Source: JAOTVV01 sp041602035
Lineage (GTDB): Bacteria > Gemmatimonadota > Gemmatimonadetes > Gemmatimonadales > GWC2-71-9
Length of the DNA: 64,000 nt
NCBI GenBank assembly: GCA_041602035.1
Contig: JBFIHA010000008.1
Span: 1-64,000, forward strand
Direction of reading: 5' to 3'
Positions 52,532-61,396 of this stretch are shown here, piece after piece; the first letter of the stretch is position 1, and every line of letters begins with the position of its first letter. The notes under the pieces are model-generated. The model did not search any database and was not told the origin of the DNA. It was given only the letters and a program-made list of their open reading frames with translations. A program made the position numbers and the translations under genes.

Positions 52532-53320
52532 ATGTTTGGAATGCGGACCCCGGCGCTGGTCCTCGGCGCCGCTATCTTGCTTGTCGGGTGCGGGGGGGAA
52601 GGCACGCCGGAGGACGAGGCGCGCGACCTGAGCCTGGCGCCGGCCGAGTCGATCGCGGCGCTGGACGACCGACCACAACCGGGGCCGCAGCCGCAGCAGA
52701 GCCCGCCGCGGCAGACCGCACCGGCGCAGCAGCGTCCGCCGTCGCAGGCAGCCCCCACGCCACCGCGGGCGGCCACTTCAACCGCTGCGCGCACCGTCCC
52801 AGCCGGCACCGTCATGGAGCTGGCGGCCAGGGACACGGTTTCGTCGAAAACCCACAAGGCCGGTGACGCCGTGTGGGCCACGTCATCCACTGACGTGGTA
52901 GACGAGCGTGGTCGGGTGCTCATACCGGCTGGCGCCTCGTTCCAAGGCGTGATCGACGTGATCAAGGAAGCCGAGAACCCGGGCGACCAGGGCACACTCG
53001 TGCTCGCCTTCAATCGGGTGACGTATGGCGGCAAGACGTACTCGTTGGAGGGTCGATCGGATTCCCTGGCGACGCAGACCCAGGGTCGCGGCGTGACCGG
53101 CGGCGATGTGGCCAAGGTCGGAGCCGGTGCGGCCGCTGGCGCGGTTGTCGGCGGAATCATCTCCAAGAAGACGGGCGGTGCCGTGGTGGGAGGTATCGTG
53201 GGTGCCGCCGCGGGGACCGGCATCGCCGCGGCGACCAAGGACCGCGATGTCGTTCTCCCGGCAGGTGGGCGGATCCGCATTGTGCTCGCCCGACAGATGA
53301 CGCTCGAGCCGGTCTCGTAA
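52532..53320 (+). CDS. Glycine-zipper lipoprotein
   Basis: A 262-residue protein with a lipoprotein signal peptide: hydrophobic LVLGAAILLVGC with C20 as the lipid-modified cysteine. A Pro/Gln-rich linker (about 45-80) follows. A beta-rich domain begins at VPAGTVMELAARDTVSSKTHKAGD, and a glycine-zipper region lies at about 190-235 (AAAGAVVGGIISKKTGG and on). Outer-membrane or periplasmic location is expected; the role is unknown. GGAGGGA ribosome site. The 255 bases before it show nothing firm. Confidence 0.85.
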   Translation: MFGMRTPALVLGAAILLVGCGGEGTPEDEARDLSLAPAESIAALDDRPQPGPQPQQSPPRQTAPAQQRPPSQAAPTPPRAATSTAARTVPAGTVMELAARDTVSSKTHKAGDAVWATSSTDVVDERGRVLIPAGASFQGVIDVIKEAENPGDQGTLVLAFNRVTYGGKTYSLEGRSDSLATQTQGRGVTGGDVAKVGAGAAAGAVVGGIISKKTGGAVVGGIVGAAAGTGIAAATKDRDVVLPAGGRIRIVLARQMTLEPVS

Positions 53321-53334
53321 CACCGGCTCACGAC

Positions 53335-53364
53335 ACGGGCAGCGGCCGACCGGCCGCTGCCCGT
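53335..53364. terminator. Bidirectional terminator hairpin
   Basis: ACGGGCAGCGGCC and GGCCGCTGCCCGT form a perfect 13-bp stem around GACC, between the convergent lipoprotein and gamma-glutamyltransferase genes, 14 bases after the former stops. No long T-run, but the stem is very stable in both directions. Confidence 0.75.
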
Positions 53365-53380
53365 TCGTATTCAGGGGGGG

Positions 53381-55153
53381 TCAGTAGCCGACTGACCCAC
53401 CGGCCGAACGGGGATCGCTGACCCCGATCCACCCCTCCGCCGTGCGAAGGATACCTGCCACTTCACCGCTGAGGCCGCGTCGCTCCTCCACCCGGTGGCC
53501 GCGGCGTTCCAGATCTGCCACCACGTCGGCCCGGAGACCGCCGCGCTCGTACGCGATTTGATCCGGGAGTGCCTGATGATGGACGCGCGGGACGGCGATC
53601 GCCTCAGCGAGCGACATGCCGTGATCCACCACGTTCGAGATCACCTGCATGACCGTCGTAATGATCGTGGGACCTCCGGGCGTGCCCACGACCATGAGTA
53701 GGTTCCCGTCGCGATCCAGGACGATGGACGGCGTCATGGCCGACAGCATGCGCTTGCCGGGTGCGATGGCGTTCGCCTCGCCTTGCACCAACCCATACTG
53801 ATTCGGTTGTCCAGGTACGCTGGTGAAGTCGTCCATCTCGTTGTTGAGCAGGAACCCGGCGCTTCGCACGGTCACCCCACTACCGTAACCCGAGTTGATC
53901 GTGGTGGTCACGGCGACCGCGTTGCCATCCGCGTCGACCACCGAGTAGTGGGTCGTATGGTCTCCTTCGACCGATCCTGGTCGGAGGCTGACCGACGGTG
54001 TGGCGCGGTGCGGATCGATCGTGCGACGGAGCGCCGTTGCGTACGTCTTCGAGGTGAGCCGGTCGAGGGGCATGTCGACGAACGCCGGATCACCGAGAAA
54101 GTGGTTCCGGTCGGTAAATGCCCTTCGCATCGCTTCGACCACGAGGTGGACGTGCGACGCGCTCCCGAACGGTGGCAACGGATCGAATCCCTCTAAGATG
54201 TTCAGGATCTCCGCCATCGTGACCCCCCCGGAACTCGACGGTGGCATCGAGTAGATCCGGTGGCCGCGATAGTCGATCGTGACCGGGTCGCGCCACACAG
54301 TCCGGTAGGCGGCGAGGTCTTCTCGCGTCATGAGTCCGCCACCGCGGTCCATCTCCGCCACGATCAGCTGGGCGATGCCACCCTCGTAGAACACGGTGGG
54401 TCCGCTGTCGGCAATGGCGCGGAGCGTTCGCGCCAGGTCTGGCTGGACGAAGAGCGTTCCCGGTGGCGGCGCTTCACCGCTGGGGAGGAGAAACTGGTCT
54501 CGCGACGCCGGGAACTGGCGGAGCCGCGGAGCAGCGTAGCCAAGCGACCGGCTTCGCGCCTCGTCCAGCACTACGCCGTCCTCGGCGAGGCGTATGGCCG
54601 GCTCGATCACCGTCGCTAGGGGGAGGGTCCCGAAGCGACGCTGCGCTTCGGCCAGGCCGGCAACACTGCCCGGAACGCCCACGGCAAGATGTCCGGTGAC
54701 ACTGTGCGCCGATATTTGCCCCAGCGAATCCACGTACATGTCTCGCGTGGCCGCCTGAGGAGCGGCCTCGCGGAAATCGAGCGCGTGTACCGATCCGTCG
54801 CGCAAGCGGAGTACCATGAACCCACCGCCCCCGAGGTTGCCCGCCGACGGATGGACCACCGCGAGTGCGAAGCCGACGGCGACGGCGGCGTCGATCGCAT
54901 TGCCGCCTTTGCGGAGCATGGCCGCGCCGACCTCGCTGGCCCGTGGGTGAATCGACGCGACAATGGCGTGGGGTACCATCACCGGCGTCGTTTCGGCCAA
55001 GAGCGGCCAGTCGGTCGGAATGTACGGTGACGGGATCGCGACGGCGGGCGCGGCGCTCCGCGGGGCCGGCCCCGTACCGGCACACGCCGCCGAGAGCGTC
55101 GCGAGCAGCGTCAGCAGCAGGCGCCGTCTGAGCGGCGCGAGGCCAGATCGCAT
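53381..55153 (-). CDS. ggt: Gamma-glutamyltransferase, probable lipoprotein
   Basis: A 590-residue N-terminal-nucleophile enzyme transferring or hydrolysing gamma-glutamyl groups of glutathione. The autoprocessing threonine is T400 in GDHTTHYSVVD; GGNAIDAAVA, the PPSSSGGVTMAEIL lid and the GTPGGPTI oxyanion segment are present. The N-terminus has a signal with lipobox LSAAC (C24), so it is exported and anchored. The ATG at 55153 has GAGG upstream; a longer start at 55192 has no ribosome site. Divergent from murQ. Confidence 0.93.
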   Translation of the reverse strand: MRSGLAPLRRRLLLTLLATLSAACAGTGPAPRSAAPAVAIPSPYIPTDWPLLAETTPVMVPHAIVASIHPRASEVGAAMLRKGGNAIDAAVAVGFALAVVHPSAGNLGGGGFMVLRLRDGSVHALDFREAAPQAATRDMYVDSLGQISAHSVTGHLAVGVPGSVAGLAEAQRRFGTLPLATVIEPAIRLAEDGVVLDEARSRSLGYAAPRLRQFPASRDQFLLPSGEAPPPGTLFVQPDLARTLRAIADSGPTVFYEGGIAQLIVAEMDRGGGLMTREDLAAYRTVWRDPVTIDYRGHRIYSMPPSSSGGVTMAEILNILEGFDPLPPFGSASHVHLVVEAMRRAFTDRNHFLGDPAFVDMPLDRLTSKTYATALRRTIDPHRATPSVSLRPGSVEGDHTTHYSVVDADGNAVAVTTTINSGYGSGVTVRSAGFLLNNEMDDFTSVPGQPNQYGLVQGEANAIAPGKRMLSAMTPSIVLDRDGNLLMVVGTPGGPTIITTVMQVISNVVDHGMSLAEAIAVPRVHHQALPDQIAYERGGLRADVVADLERRGHRVEERRGLSGEVAGILRTAEGWIGVSDPRSAGGSVGY

Positions 55154-55228
55154 GCGCACCTCGTTGACCTGGATCGTCCGGGAAGGGAACATTCCCCGAG
55201 GAATCTACTGCCTCTCGGAGGATGCGCG

Positions 55229-56155
55229 ATGTCCGTCCCAGAGTTTCTCGATCCTAGGCTCACCGAGCGTCGGAATCCGCGCACGGCGCGCATCGACGTG
55301 GCGTCGTCACTCGAGATCGTGGAGCTCCTGAATGCCGAGGACCGCCGCGTGCCGGCCATCGTCCACCAGGCTCGGCAGGAGATCGCGCAGGTGATCGAGC
55401 TCGTCGTCGAGGCATTCCACGCGGGGGGCCGCTTGGTGTACGTGGGGGCCGGAACCAGCGGCCGGCTCGGGGTCATCGACGCCGCGGAGTGCCCGCCGAC
55501 GTTTGGCACGCCTCCCGACTGGGTAGTGGGCATCATTGCCGGAGGCCACCCCGCACTGGTCCGGAGCCAGGAAGGGGCGGAAGACGATCCGGCGGGGGGC
55601 GTGCGCGCCATGGATGAAGCGCGGATCAGCGGAACGGACGTGGTGTGTGGCATTGCGGCGAGTGGAACCACCCCGTACGTGCGGGGGGCGCTGGACCGCG
55701 CGCGGGATCTCGGTGCCCGAACCGTGCTGCTCTCCTGCTCCGAGCCGCCCGCTGATCTGACCGCCGCGTGCGACGTCGCCATCGTGGTCCCGGTGGGACC
55801 GGAAGCCCTGACCGGATCGACGCGCCTCAAGGCCGGGACTGCCACCAAGCTCGTGCTCAACATGGTCACGACCGGCGCCATGATCCGCTCCGGTCGGGCC
55901 TATGGGAACCTGATGGTCGACCTGATGGCCTGGAGTCACAAGCTGCGCGACCGTGGTGAGCGTATCGTCATGGAGACGTGCGGTATCGCCCGGCCCGCCG
56001 CGCGCGACGCCATCGAGCGAGCGAGCGGGTCGGTGAAGCTGGCCATCGTGATGGTGCGCCGGGGCGTGGGCCCGGAGGAGGCCGATCGGCTGCTCCGGGA
56101 CGCCGGAGGCCTGGTGCGGAACGTGGTCGGCGATCCCCCGCCAGTCCATCCATGA
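55229..56155 (+). CDS. murQ: N-acetylmuramic acid 6-phosphate etherase
   Basis: A 308-residue SIS-domain enzyme cleaving MurNAc-6-phosphate to GlcNAc-6-phosphate and lactate during peptidoglycan recycling. VYVGAGTSGRLGVIDAAECPPTF near 69-91, GIAASGTTPYVRGAL and TGSTRLKAGTATKLVLNM are family signatures. GGAGG lies 8 bases before the ATG. It is coupled to anmK by ATGA, which supplies its substrate. Confidence 0.95.
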   Translation: MSVPEFLDPRLTERRNPRTARIDVASSLEIVELLNAEDRRVPAIVHQARQEIAQVIELVVEAFHAGGRLVYVGAGTSGRLGVIDAAECPPTFGTPPDWVVGIIAGGHPALVRSQEGAEDDPAGGVRAMDEARISGTDVVCGIAASGTTPYVRGALDRARDLGARTVLLSCSEPPADLTAACDVAIVVPVGPEALTGSTRLKAGTATKLVLNMVTTGAMIRSGRAYGNLMVDLMAWSHKLRDRGERIVMETCGIARPAARDAIERASGSVKLAIVMVRRGVGPEEADRLLRDAGGLVRNVVGDPPPVHP

Positions 56156-57291
56156 CCACCAAGGCCGTCGGGCTCATGTCTGGCACATCGCTGGACGGTG
56201 TCGATGCGGCGCTGGTGGAGGTCGCCGGTGAACGGGACGTTCGGCTCGAGGCGTTCACGACCCGACCCTTCGCACGTGCGGAGCGGACGGCGATCCGACA
56301 GGTGCTCGAAGGGGGACATGCACGTCAGCTGGCACTGCTGCACCGCCAACTGGGCGAGTGGTTCGCGCAGGCGGTGACGGACGTCCTCGCCGCCGGGGGG
56401 GTGAGTGCCGATCGTGTGTCGTTGGTGGCCTCACACGGACTGACGGTGTGGCACGAGCCGCCCCTCGTGTCCCTTCAGCTCGGGTGTCCGGCGACCATCG
56501 CCGAGCGTACCGGAGTGCAAGTCGTGAGTGACTTCCGGGCGAGAGACGTCGCGGTGGGAGGACAGGGGGCCCCGCTCGTCCCCATGGCCGACGCCATGCT
56601 GTTCGGCCATGACGACCACGGTCGTGCGCTCCTCAATATCGGTGGCATGGCCAATGTAACCTGGGTGCCGCGGCGCGGTCACGTGGATGGGGTCGTGGCG
56701 TTCGACACGGGTCCGGGAGTGGCGGTCATCGATGCCGTCGCTCGGATGGTCGATCCCGCGTTGCCGTTCGACATCGGCGGGAGGCGCGCGGCGCGCGGTC
56801 GCCCAGTGTCGTCCGTCGTTGACGAGCTGCTGGATCGGGCCTACTTCGACGCGCCACCTCCCAAGAGCACGGGGCGAGAGGTGTTCGGTGAGCCGTTCGC
56901 GATGGAGCTGGTCGCGAGAACCCGCGCCCTGGCTCCCGGGGTGTCGGATGACGACCTCGTCGCGACCGCGGTCGCCTTCACGGTGCGATCCGTGGCGGGG
57001 CAGCTGGCCCAGTGGGTGCCGTCGGAGCCGGCGCGTGACTTGGTGGTGTCCGGTGGCGGCGCGCGCAATCCCGCGCTCATGTCACACTTGCGACGGGCGC
57101 TCGGTGACTGGGTCGTTCGCTCGTTCGACGACGAGTTCTTCGACGGTGATGCCAAGGAGGCGGTGGCGTTTGCCTATCTCGGGTGGCGAACGCTTCGAGG
57201 GTTGCCGGGGAATGTGCCCACCGCCACGGGGGCCGACGGCGCTCGAGTGCTGGGGACGGTCACGCCGGCCGTCGGCGGGAGAGCTAGTTGA
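56152..57291 (+). CDS. anmK: 1,6-anhydro-N-acetylmuramic acid kinase
   Basis: A 379-residue sugar kinase of the ASKHA fold that opens and phosphorylates anhydro-MurNAc to MurNAc-6-phosphate, the substrate of MurQ. GLMSGTSLDGVDAALVE at 7-23, SDFRARDVAVGGQGAPLVP and LNIGGMANVTW are signatures. It overlaps murQ by four bases. Its end overlaps the convergent protease gene by eight bases. Confidence 0.95.
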   Translation: MTTKAVGLMSGTSLDGVDAALVEVAGERDVRLEAFTTRPFARAERTAIRQVLEGGHARQLALLHRQLGEWFAQAVTDVLAAGGVSADRVSLVASHGLTVWHEPPLVSLQLGCPATIAERTGVQVVSDFRARDVAVGGQGAPLVPMADAMLFGHDDHGRALLNIGGMANVTWVPRRGHVDGVVAFDTGPGVAVIDAVARMVDPALPFDIGGRRAARGRPVSSVVDELLDRAYFDAPPPKSTGREVFGEPFAMELVARTRALAPGVSDDDLVATAVAFTVRSVAGQLAQWVPSEPARDLVVSGGGARNPALMSHLRRALGDWVVRSFDDEFFDGDAKEAVAFAYLGWRTLRGLPGNVPTATGADGARVLGTVTPAVGGRAS

Positions 57292-58693
57292 TCGAGCCCA
57301 AGAGCCGAGCGACCGCGCTGCCCGGGACCCCGAACACGATGCGCCCATTGGGTGCTTCCCCGCCGTAGAGGACAGCGACCACGTCGCCATTTCCGTCGAA
57401 CACCGGCGATCCGCTGGAGCCAGCCGCACCGTACCCGTCGATCTGTACCACGTCGCTGAGCGACTTGCTCACGGTCCCGGCGAGCAGGGTCGTTCGCACG
57501 ACCTCGCCGGTCATCGGCAGGCTCGTGCCGAGGGGAAACCCAATCACGGCGACTGCGGCACCTTGCGGCAGCGTATCGGCTCGGGGGTTGATCCGCTGCA
57601 CCGTTGGGACGCCACCCCGGATGTCCACCTTGATGGCTGCCAAGTCGGCGTCCTCCGACACAGCCAGCACCCGCGCTCGCCACGTTTGGTCGGAGTCGGC
57701 GAATCTGACGGCAACGCGGGTAGGCCGCCGGGTCCCGCTCGCTCCGGCCACGACATGGCGGTTGGTGATCAGCACGCCATCCCGGCGCACCGCAAACGCG
57801 GTCCCGGTCTGGATGTCGTTGGGGCTGAACTCGACCCACAGCATCGCCACCGCCCGCTGGTTGCGGTCGGCGATCGCTGCGTAATCCACCTGGGCCGCCG
57901 CCTGCTGGTACTGGAGATTCCTCGTCGCTGCCTCAAGACGTTGCGTCAGAGTCCGGACGTCGTCCGACTGCCCACCGCGGTAGGCGGCGTTGAGGTCCTG
58001 CTGGAGGCGTTGTACCTCGCCCTGTGAGGTCCGTAGGCGCGCGGCCAGCCCTTCCACCTGGCCGCGAAGCGCGGCCACCGTCTGGTCCGCCGTCGCGAGC
58101 ACGCTGTCCGTGTACGCCTGCAACGCCGCGGCCTCCGACACGCGTTGTTGTTCCTGACGCCGGCTCTGGTAGAGCGCGAGGGCCGCAACGGCTACGAGCG
58201 CAATCAGGAGCACGCCAATCGTGGCGCGGAGCCGCTGCGTGTGATGCCCGACGGCCGCGCGGATCTCGGCGCTCGTGCTGTCTCGGGGCCGTGGGACGTG
58301 GTTCGTGGTGCGGATCGGCCCGGTCGGCGAGAGGTCCGAGGGAGGGTGTCTCGCCTCGCGGACGATGCCGTCCGGTGTGCGGTCGGCAACGAGCCTGATC
58401 TCGATCACGGGCCCACCCACGCCGAACCCGATCTGGTCGGTATCGCTCAAGGCGGCATCTGCCATGATCGGGTGTCCGTTCAGCAGTGTGCCATTGCTGC
58501 TCTCGGTGTCCCGCACGTACCAGCGGTCACCCTTCTTGAGCACGACGGCGTGCCGTGCGGACACCGTGAGGTCCCGCTCGGCGTCGAAGCGCAGGTCGCA
58601 GGACGGGTGGCGGCCGATCGCGATGCTGGGCTTGGAAAAGACCTCGGTGTGGCCGGTCTGGGAGCCAGAAAGGACCTGAAGCTGGGGCTTCAC
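57284..58693 (-). CDS. FHA domain-transmembrane-trypsin-like serine protease
   Basis: A 469-residue protein with a GTG start. Residues about 23-100 form an FHA phosphothreonine-binding domain (GRHPSCDLRF, SARHAVV, SSNGTLLNG). A membrane helix follows at 157-175, then an extracytoplasmic coiled coil (about 180-262). A trypsin/HtrA-like domain holds the likely triad H313 (NRHVV), D350 (DADLAAIKV) and S429 (SSGSP). No PDZ domain. This arrangement could let cytoplasmic phosphorylation control an outside protease. Last gene of the signalling operon. Confidence 0.9.
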   Translation of the reverse strand: MKPQLQVLSGSQTGHTEVFSKPSIAIGRHPSCDLRFDAERDLTVSARHAVVLKKGDRWYVRDTESSNGTLLNGHPIMADAALSDTDQIGFGVGGPVIEIRLVADRTPDGIVREARHPPSDLSPTGPIRTTNHVPRPRDSTSAEIRAAVGHHTQRLRATIGVLLIALVAVAALALYQSRRQEQQRVSEAAALQAYTDSVLATADQTVAALRGQVEGLAARLRTSQGEVQRLQQDLNAAYRGGQSDDVRTLTQRLEAATRNLQYQQAAAQVDYAAIADRNQRAVAMLWVEFSPNDIQTGTAFAVRRDGVLITNRHVVAGASGTRRPTRVAVRFADSDQTWRARVLAVSEDADLAAIKVDIRGGVPTVQRINPRADTLPQGAAVAVIGFPLGTSLPMTGEVVRTTLLAGTVSKSLSDVVQIDGYGAAGSSGSPVFDGNGDVVAVLYGGEAPNGRIVFGVPGSAVARLLGSIN

Positions 58694-58700
58694 GGCTCGT

Positions 58701-59744
58701 TCACAGGCCGCTCATGGCATACAGCAGGGCGGCGGCCACGAGGCCCGCAGCCACGACGCCGGCCGCGACCAGCGGCATCTTGTTCTGCGGTAGCGGCGGC
58801 GGGCTGTCGCGATAGATCGGTACGGGTTCGGTGTCGGCCTCTGGATCGAGGAGGGGGAACACTTTGTGCCCCACCGTCTCTCTGCTGGACGGGTCGCCGA
58901 GCCCGGAGCCGTCGAAGCATACGATCACGACGGTGATGTTGTCCGGACCGCCCCGCTCGTTGGCCATGTCGATCAACTCGGCGCACTGCGCGATGAGATC
59001 CTTGCCGGATTTCTCCACGAGCGCCGCGATCTCCTCGCGCGTCACCTGTCCGAAGAGCCCATCGGAACAGAGCACCAAGACGTCACCGCGCCGCAGTTGC
59101 TGGTTGGTCAGGTCGACCCGAACCTTGGCATCCGGTCCGAGCGCCTGGAGAATGATGTTGCGCCGCTCGCTCCGCTCCGCCTCCTCCTCAGTGATTTCTC
59201 CGGCGTCAACCAGACGCTGCATGAGCGACTGGTCTTTGGTGAGTTGGATGGCCTCGCCCTCGCGGATGAGATAGGCACGCGAGTCGCCGACCTGGGCCAA
59301 GTAGAGGTGGTCCCCGAGTACGCCCACCGTCGTGGTCGTCGTCCCCATCCCGCGCAACTCCGGGTGTTCCTTGGCGTGGGTGTGAATACGCGCGTTCGCC
59401 ATTTCCACGGCTTCCTTCAGTCGGTAGGCGAACTGCTGCGGGGTCACGTCCTCGTCGGCGAGCCAGCGGTCCACCAGATGGTGGTACACGGTGTCGGTGG
59501 CCATCTGGCTGGCCACCTCGCCCGCGGCCGCGCCGCCCATCCCATCGGCCACCATGAAGAGCGATCCCCGCGCCCCCAGTTCGTGCTCGCGCACCTCGGG
59601 ATGGAGGGAGGCCCGCTGGTGGGTCAGATCGGCGACGAGGAACGTGTCCTCGTTGTGCTCACGAGTTCGGCCGACGTCGGTCTTGCCGAACACGGCGATA
59701 TGGATGCCAGAGCCTTTGTGGCCGAAGAGTTTCACGAGCCGCAC
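58701..59744 (-). CDS. PP2C-type Ser/Thr phosphatase with C-terminal membrane anchor
   Basis: A 347-residue metal-dependent phosphatase. REHNEDTF near 27-35, VADGMGGAAAGEVAS, GDSRAYLI, CSDGLFGQV and GGPDNITVVIV are the metal-site and core motifs. The end is a proline-rich stretch (PPPLPQ) and one membrane helix, so the catalytic domain stays cytoplasmic. GTG start, 13 bases inside the end of the kinase gene; a second GTG nine bases later is possible. It is expected to reverse the kinase's work. Confidence 0.93.
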   Translation of the reverse strand: MRLVKLFGHKGSGIHIAVFGKTDVGRTREHNEDTFLVADLTHQRASLHPEVREHELGARGSLFMVADGMGGAAAGEVASQMATDTVYHHLVDRWLADEDVTPQQFAYRLKEAVEMANARIHTHAKEHPELRGMGTTTTTVGVLGDHLYLAQVGDSRAYLIREGEAIQLTKDQSLMQRLVDAGEITEEEAERSERRNIILQALGPDAKVRVDLTNQQLRRGDVLVLCSDGLFGQVTREEIAALVEKSGKDLIAQCAELIDMANERGGPDNITVVIVCFDGSGLGDPSSRETVGHKVFPLLDPEADTEPVPIYRDSPPPLPQNKMPLVAAGVVAAGLVAAALLYAMSGL

Positions 59745-61396
59745 CCCACCAAGATGACGGTTTTGTACTGCCGATAGCTGACGTTGTCGGGGTCGAGTAT
59801 GAGCGCACGCTCGATCCAGCGGCAGGCGTCCGATGGCCGCTCCACTTCATACGATTCCGCCACGACGGACGCGGCGAGTCCCCGCATCACGGCTGGGACG
59901 CCGGTATCGCCATAGAGGGCCAGCGCCCGTTCCCGCGCCGATGCCCGCGTAGCCTCGACTGCGATTTGGCGTCCGAGATCGACGAGTGTGGCTCGGAGGG
60001 TTGCCGTATCGAGGCCGGTCGGAGCCTCTGCGCCCCCAATGGTCGCTGGCTGAGGAGCGCCGGGCAGGTTCCTGGTGGTCGAGGGTGGTGTCACTTCGGG
60101 CGTGGAGACGGGTGACGAGGTCGCCGTGTCGCTCTGGATGAGCATGGGAGCCATGCCGACGTCCGTCTCGCCCGAGTCCGCTCCGGCGGGGGGCAACGCC
60201 CCGTTCCCATCGTTGCCGGCGAGGAGCAGCGCGGCCGTGCCGCCACCGATGGCGACCACCGCCGCGCCGAGGATCATGGCGACGGCCGGCTTCTTCTTTG
60301 GCGGCGCCCGCACTGAGGCCGACGGAATGGGCGTCCGCGGTGTCGGAGGTGCCGGGGGGCGCGAGACCCGGGTGGCCGGGACCGCCGCGTCTTTCCCGCG
60401 TGCCATGAGCTGGGTGTCTGCCTCGGCGAGTTCCTCGGTCACCGACGTCAGTGGCCGAGCCGAGCGCTCCGCGGCGCGCGCCAGATCGATGGCGGCCTCG
60501 AATCGATCCGCGGGCATCTTGGCCAGCGCCCGGTCCATCACGTGCTGCATCTCGTCGGGGTAGCGACGCCCGGTGGACACGCGATTCAACGGCAGCGGCT
60601 CGTCGGTGAGCCGCTTGATCAACATCTCCTGCGCGGAGTCGGCTTGGAATGGGAGCGCGCCGGTGAGCAGGCGGTAGAATACCAGCCCCAACGAGTAGAT
60701 GTCGCTGCGACCGTCCACTACGTCTCCCGAGAGTTGCTCGGGGCTCATGTATTCCGGAGTACCAACGACGAGACCGGACTTGGTGACCTGCTGTTGCTGC
60801 TCTCCGGTCATCGCCTTGGCGATACCGAAATCCACCACCTTCACGACATCGCCGCCGTCGCGGTCGCGCGCCAGCATGATGTTATCGGGCTTCAAGTCAC
60901 GGTGGACGATGCCGAGGTCGTGCGCGGCCTGGAGCGCATCGGCCGTCTGCGTGAGAATGGTGAGCGCTCGACGCACTGGTACCACGTGTTCGCGTCGAAG
61001 GAGGTCACTAAGGGTCTCGCCCTCGATGAACTCCATCACCAAGTAGATCAGACCGTCCTCCGTCTCGCCAAAGTCGTAGATGCCACAGACGTTCGGGTGA
61101 GTGATCCGTGCAGCGTTGGCGGCTTCGCGATTGAATCGGGCGATGGCCTCCGGATCACGGGCCATGGCCTGCGTCATCACCTTGATGGCGCTCTTCCGCC
61201 CCATCTTGACATGTTCGCCGAGATACACGGCGCCCATGCCCCCTTCGCCCAGCTTGCGCTGGATGTGGTAGCCGCTCGCGATAACGGTGCCAATCAGGTT
61301 GACCGAGCCAGACGCGGCTCGAAGTGTGCTCCCGTCGTTGGGGCAGAACTTCGTATCATCGGACCACTCGGCCGCGCAGACTGGGCAGGTTCTCAC
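59732..61396 (-). CDS. Transmembrane Ser/Thr protein kinase with zinc-ribbon start
   Basis: A 554-residue Hanks-type kinase. Residues 1-25 hold a short zinc-ribbon-like CPVC...FCPND. The kinase domain runs from about 44: glycine loop GEGGMGAVY, K72, HRDLKPDN 165-172, DFG 189-191 and GTPEYMSPE 212-220. A Pro-rich juxtamembrane segment and one membrane helix (371-393) lead to an outside part of about 160 residues without a known domain. GTG start in a 4-base overlap with the FHA gene. Confidence 0.93.
   Translation of the reverse strand: MRTCPVCAAEWSDDTKFCPNDGSTLRAASGSVNLIGTVIASGYHIQRKLGEGGMGAVYLGEHVKMGRKSAIKVMTQAMARDPEAIARFNREAANAARITHPNVCGIYDFGETEDGLIYLVMEFIEGETLSDLLRREHVVPVRRALTILTQTADALQAAHDLGIVHRDLKPDNIMLARDRDGGDVVKVVDFGIAKAMTGEQQQQVTKSGLVVGTPEYMSPEQLSGDVVDGRSDIYSLGLVFYRLLTGALPFQADSAQEMLIKRLTDEPLPLNRVSTGRRYPDEMQHVMDRALAKMPADRFEAAIDLARAAERSARPLTSVTEELAEADTQLMARGKDAAVPATRVSRPPAPPTPRTPIPSASVRAPPKKKPAVAMILGAAVVAIGGGTAALLLAGNDGNGALPPAGADSGETDVGMAPMLIQSDTATSSPVSTPEVTPPSTTRNLPGAPQPATIGGAEAPTGLDTATLRATLVDLGRQIAVEATRASARERALALYGDTGVPAVMRGLAASVVAESYEVERPSDACRWIERALILDPDNVSYRQYKTVILVGCGS

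Noticed and set aside
55154..55192. Longer start for ggt at 55192
   Set aside because: There is no ribosome site, and the added residues push the lipoprotein signal away from the N-terminus.
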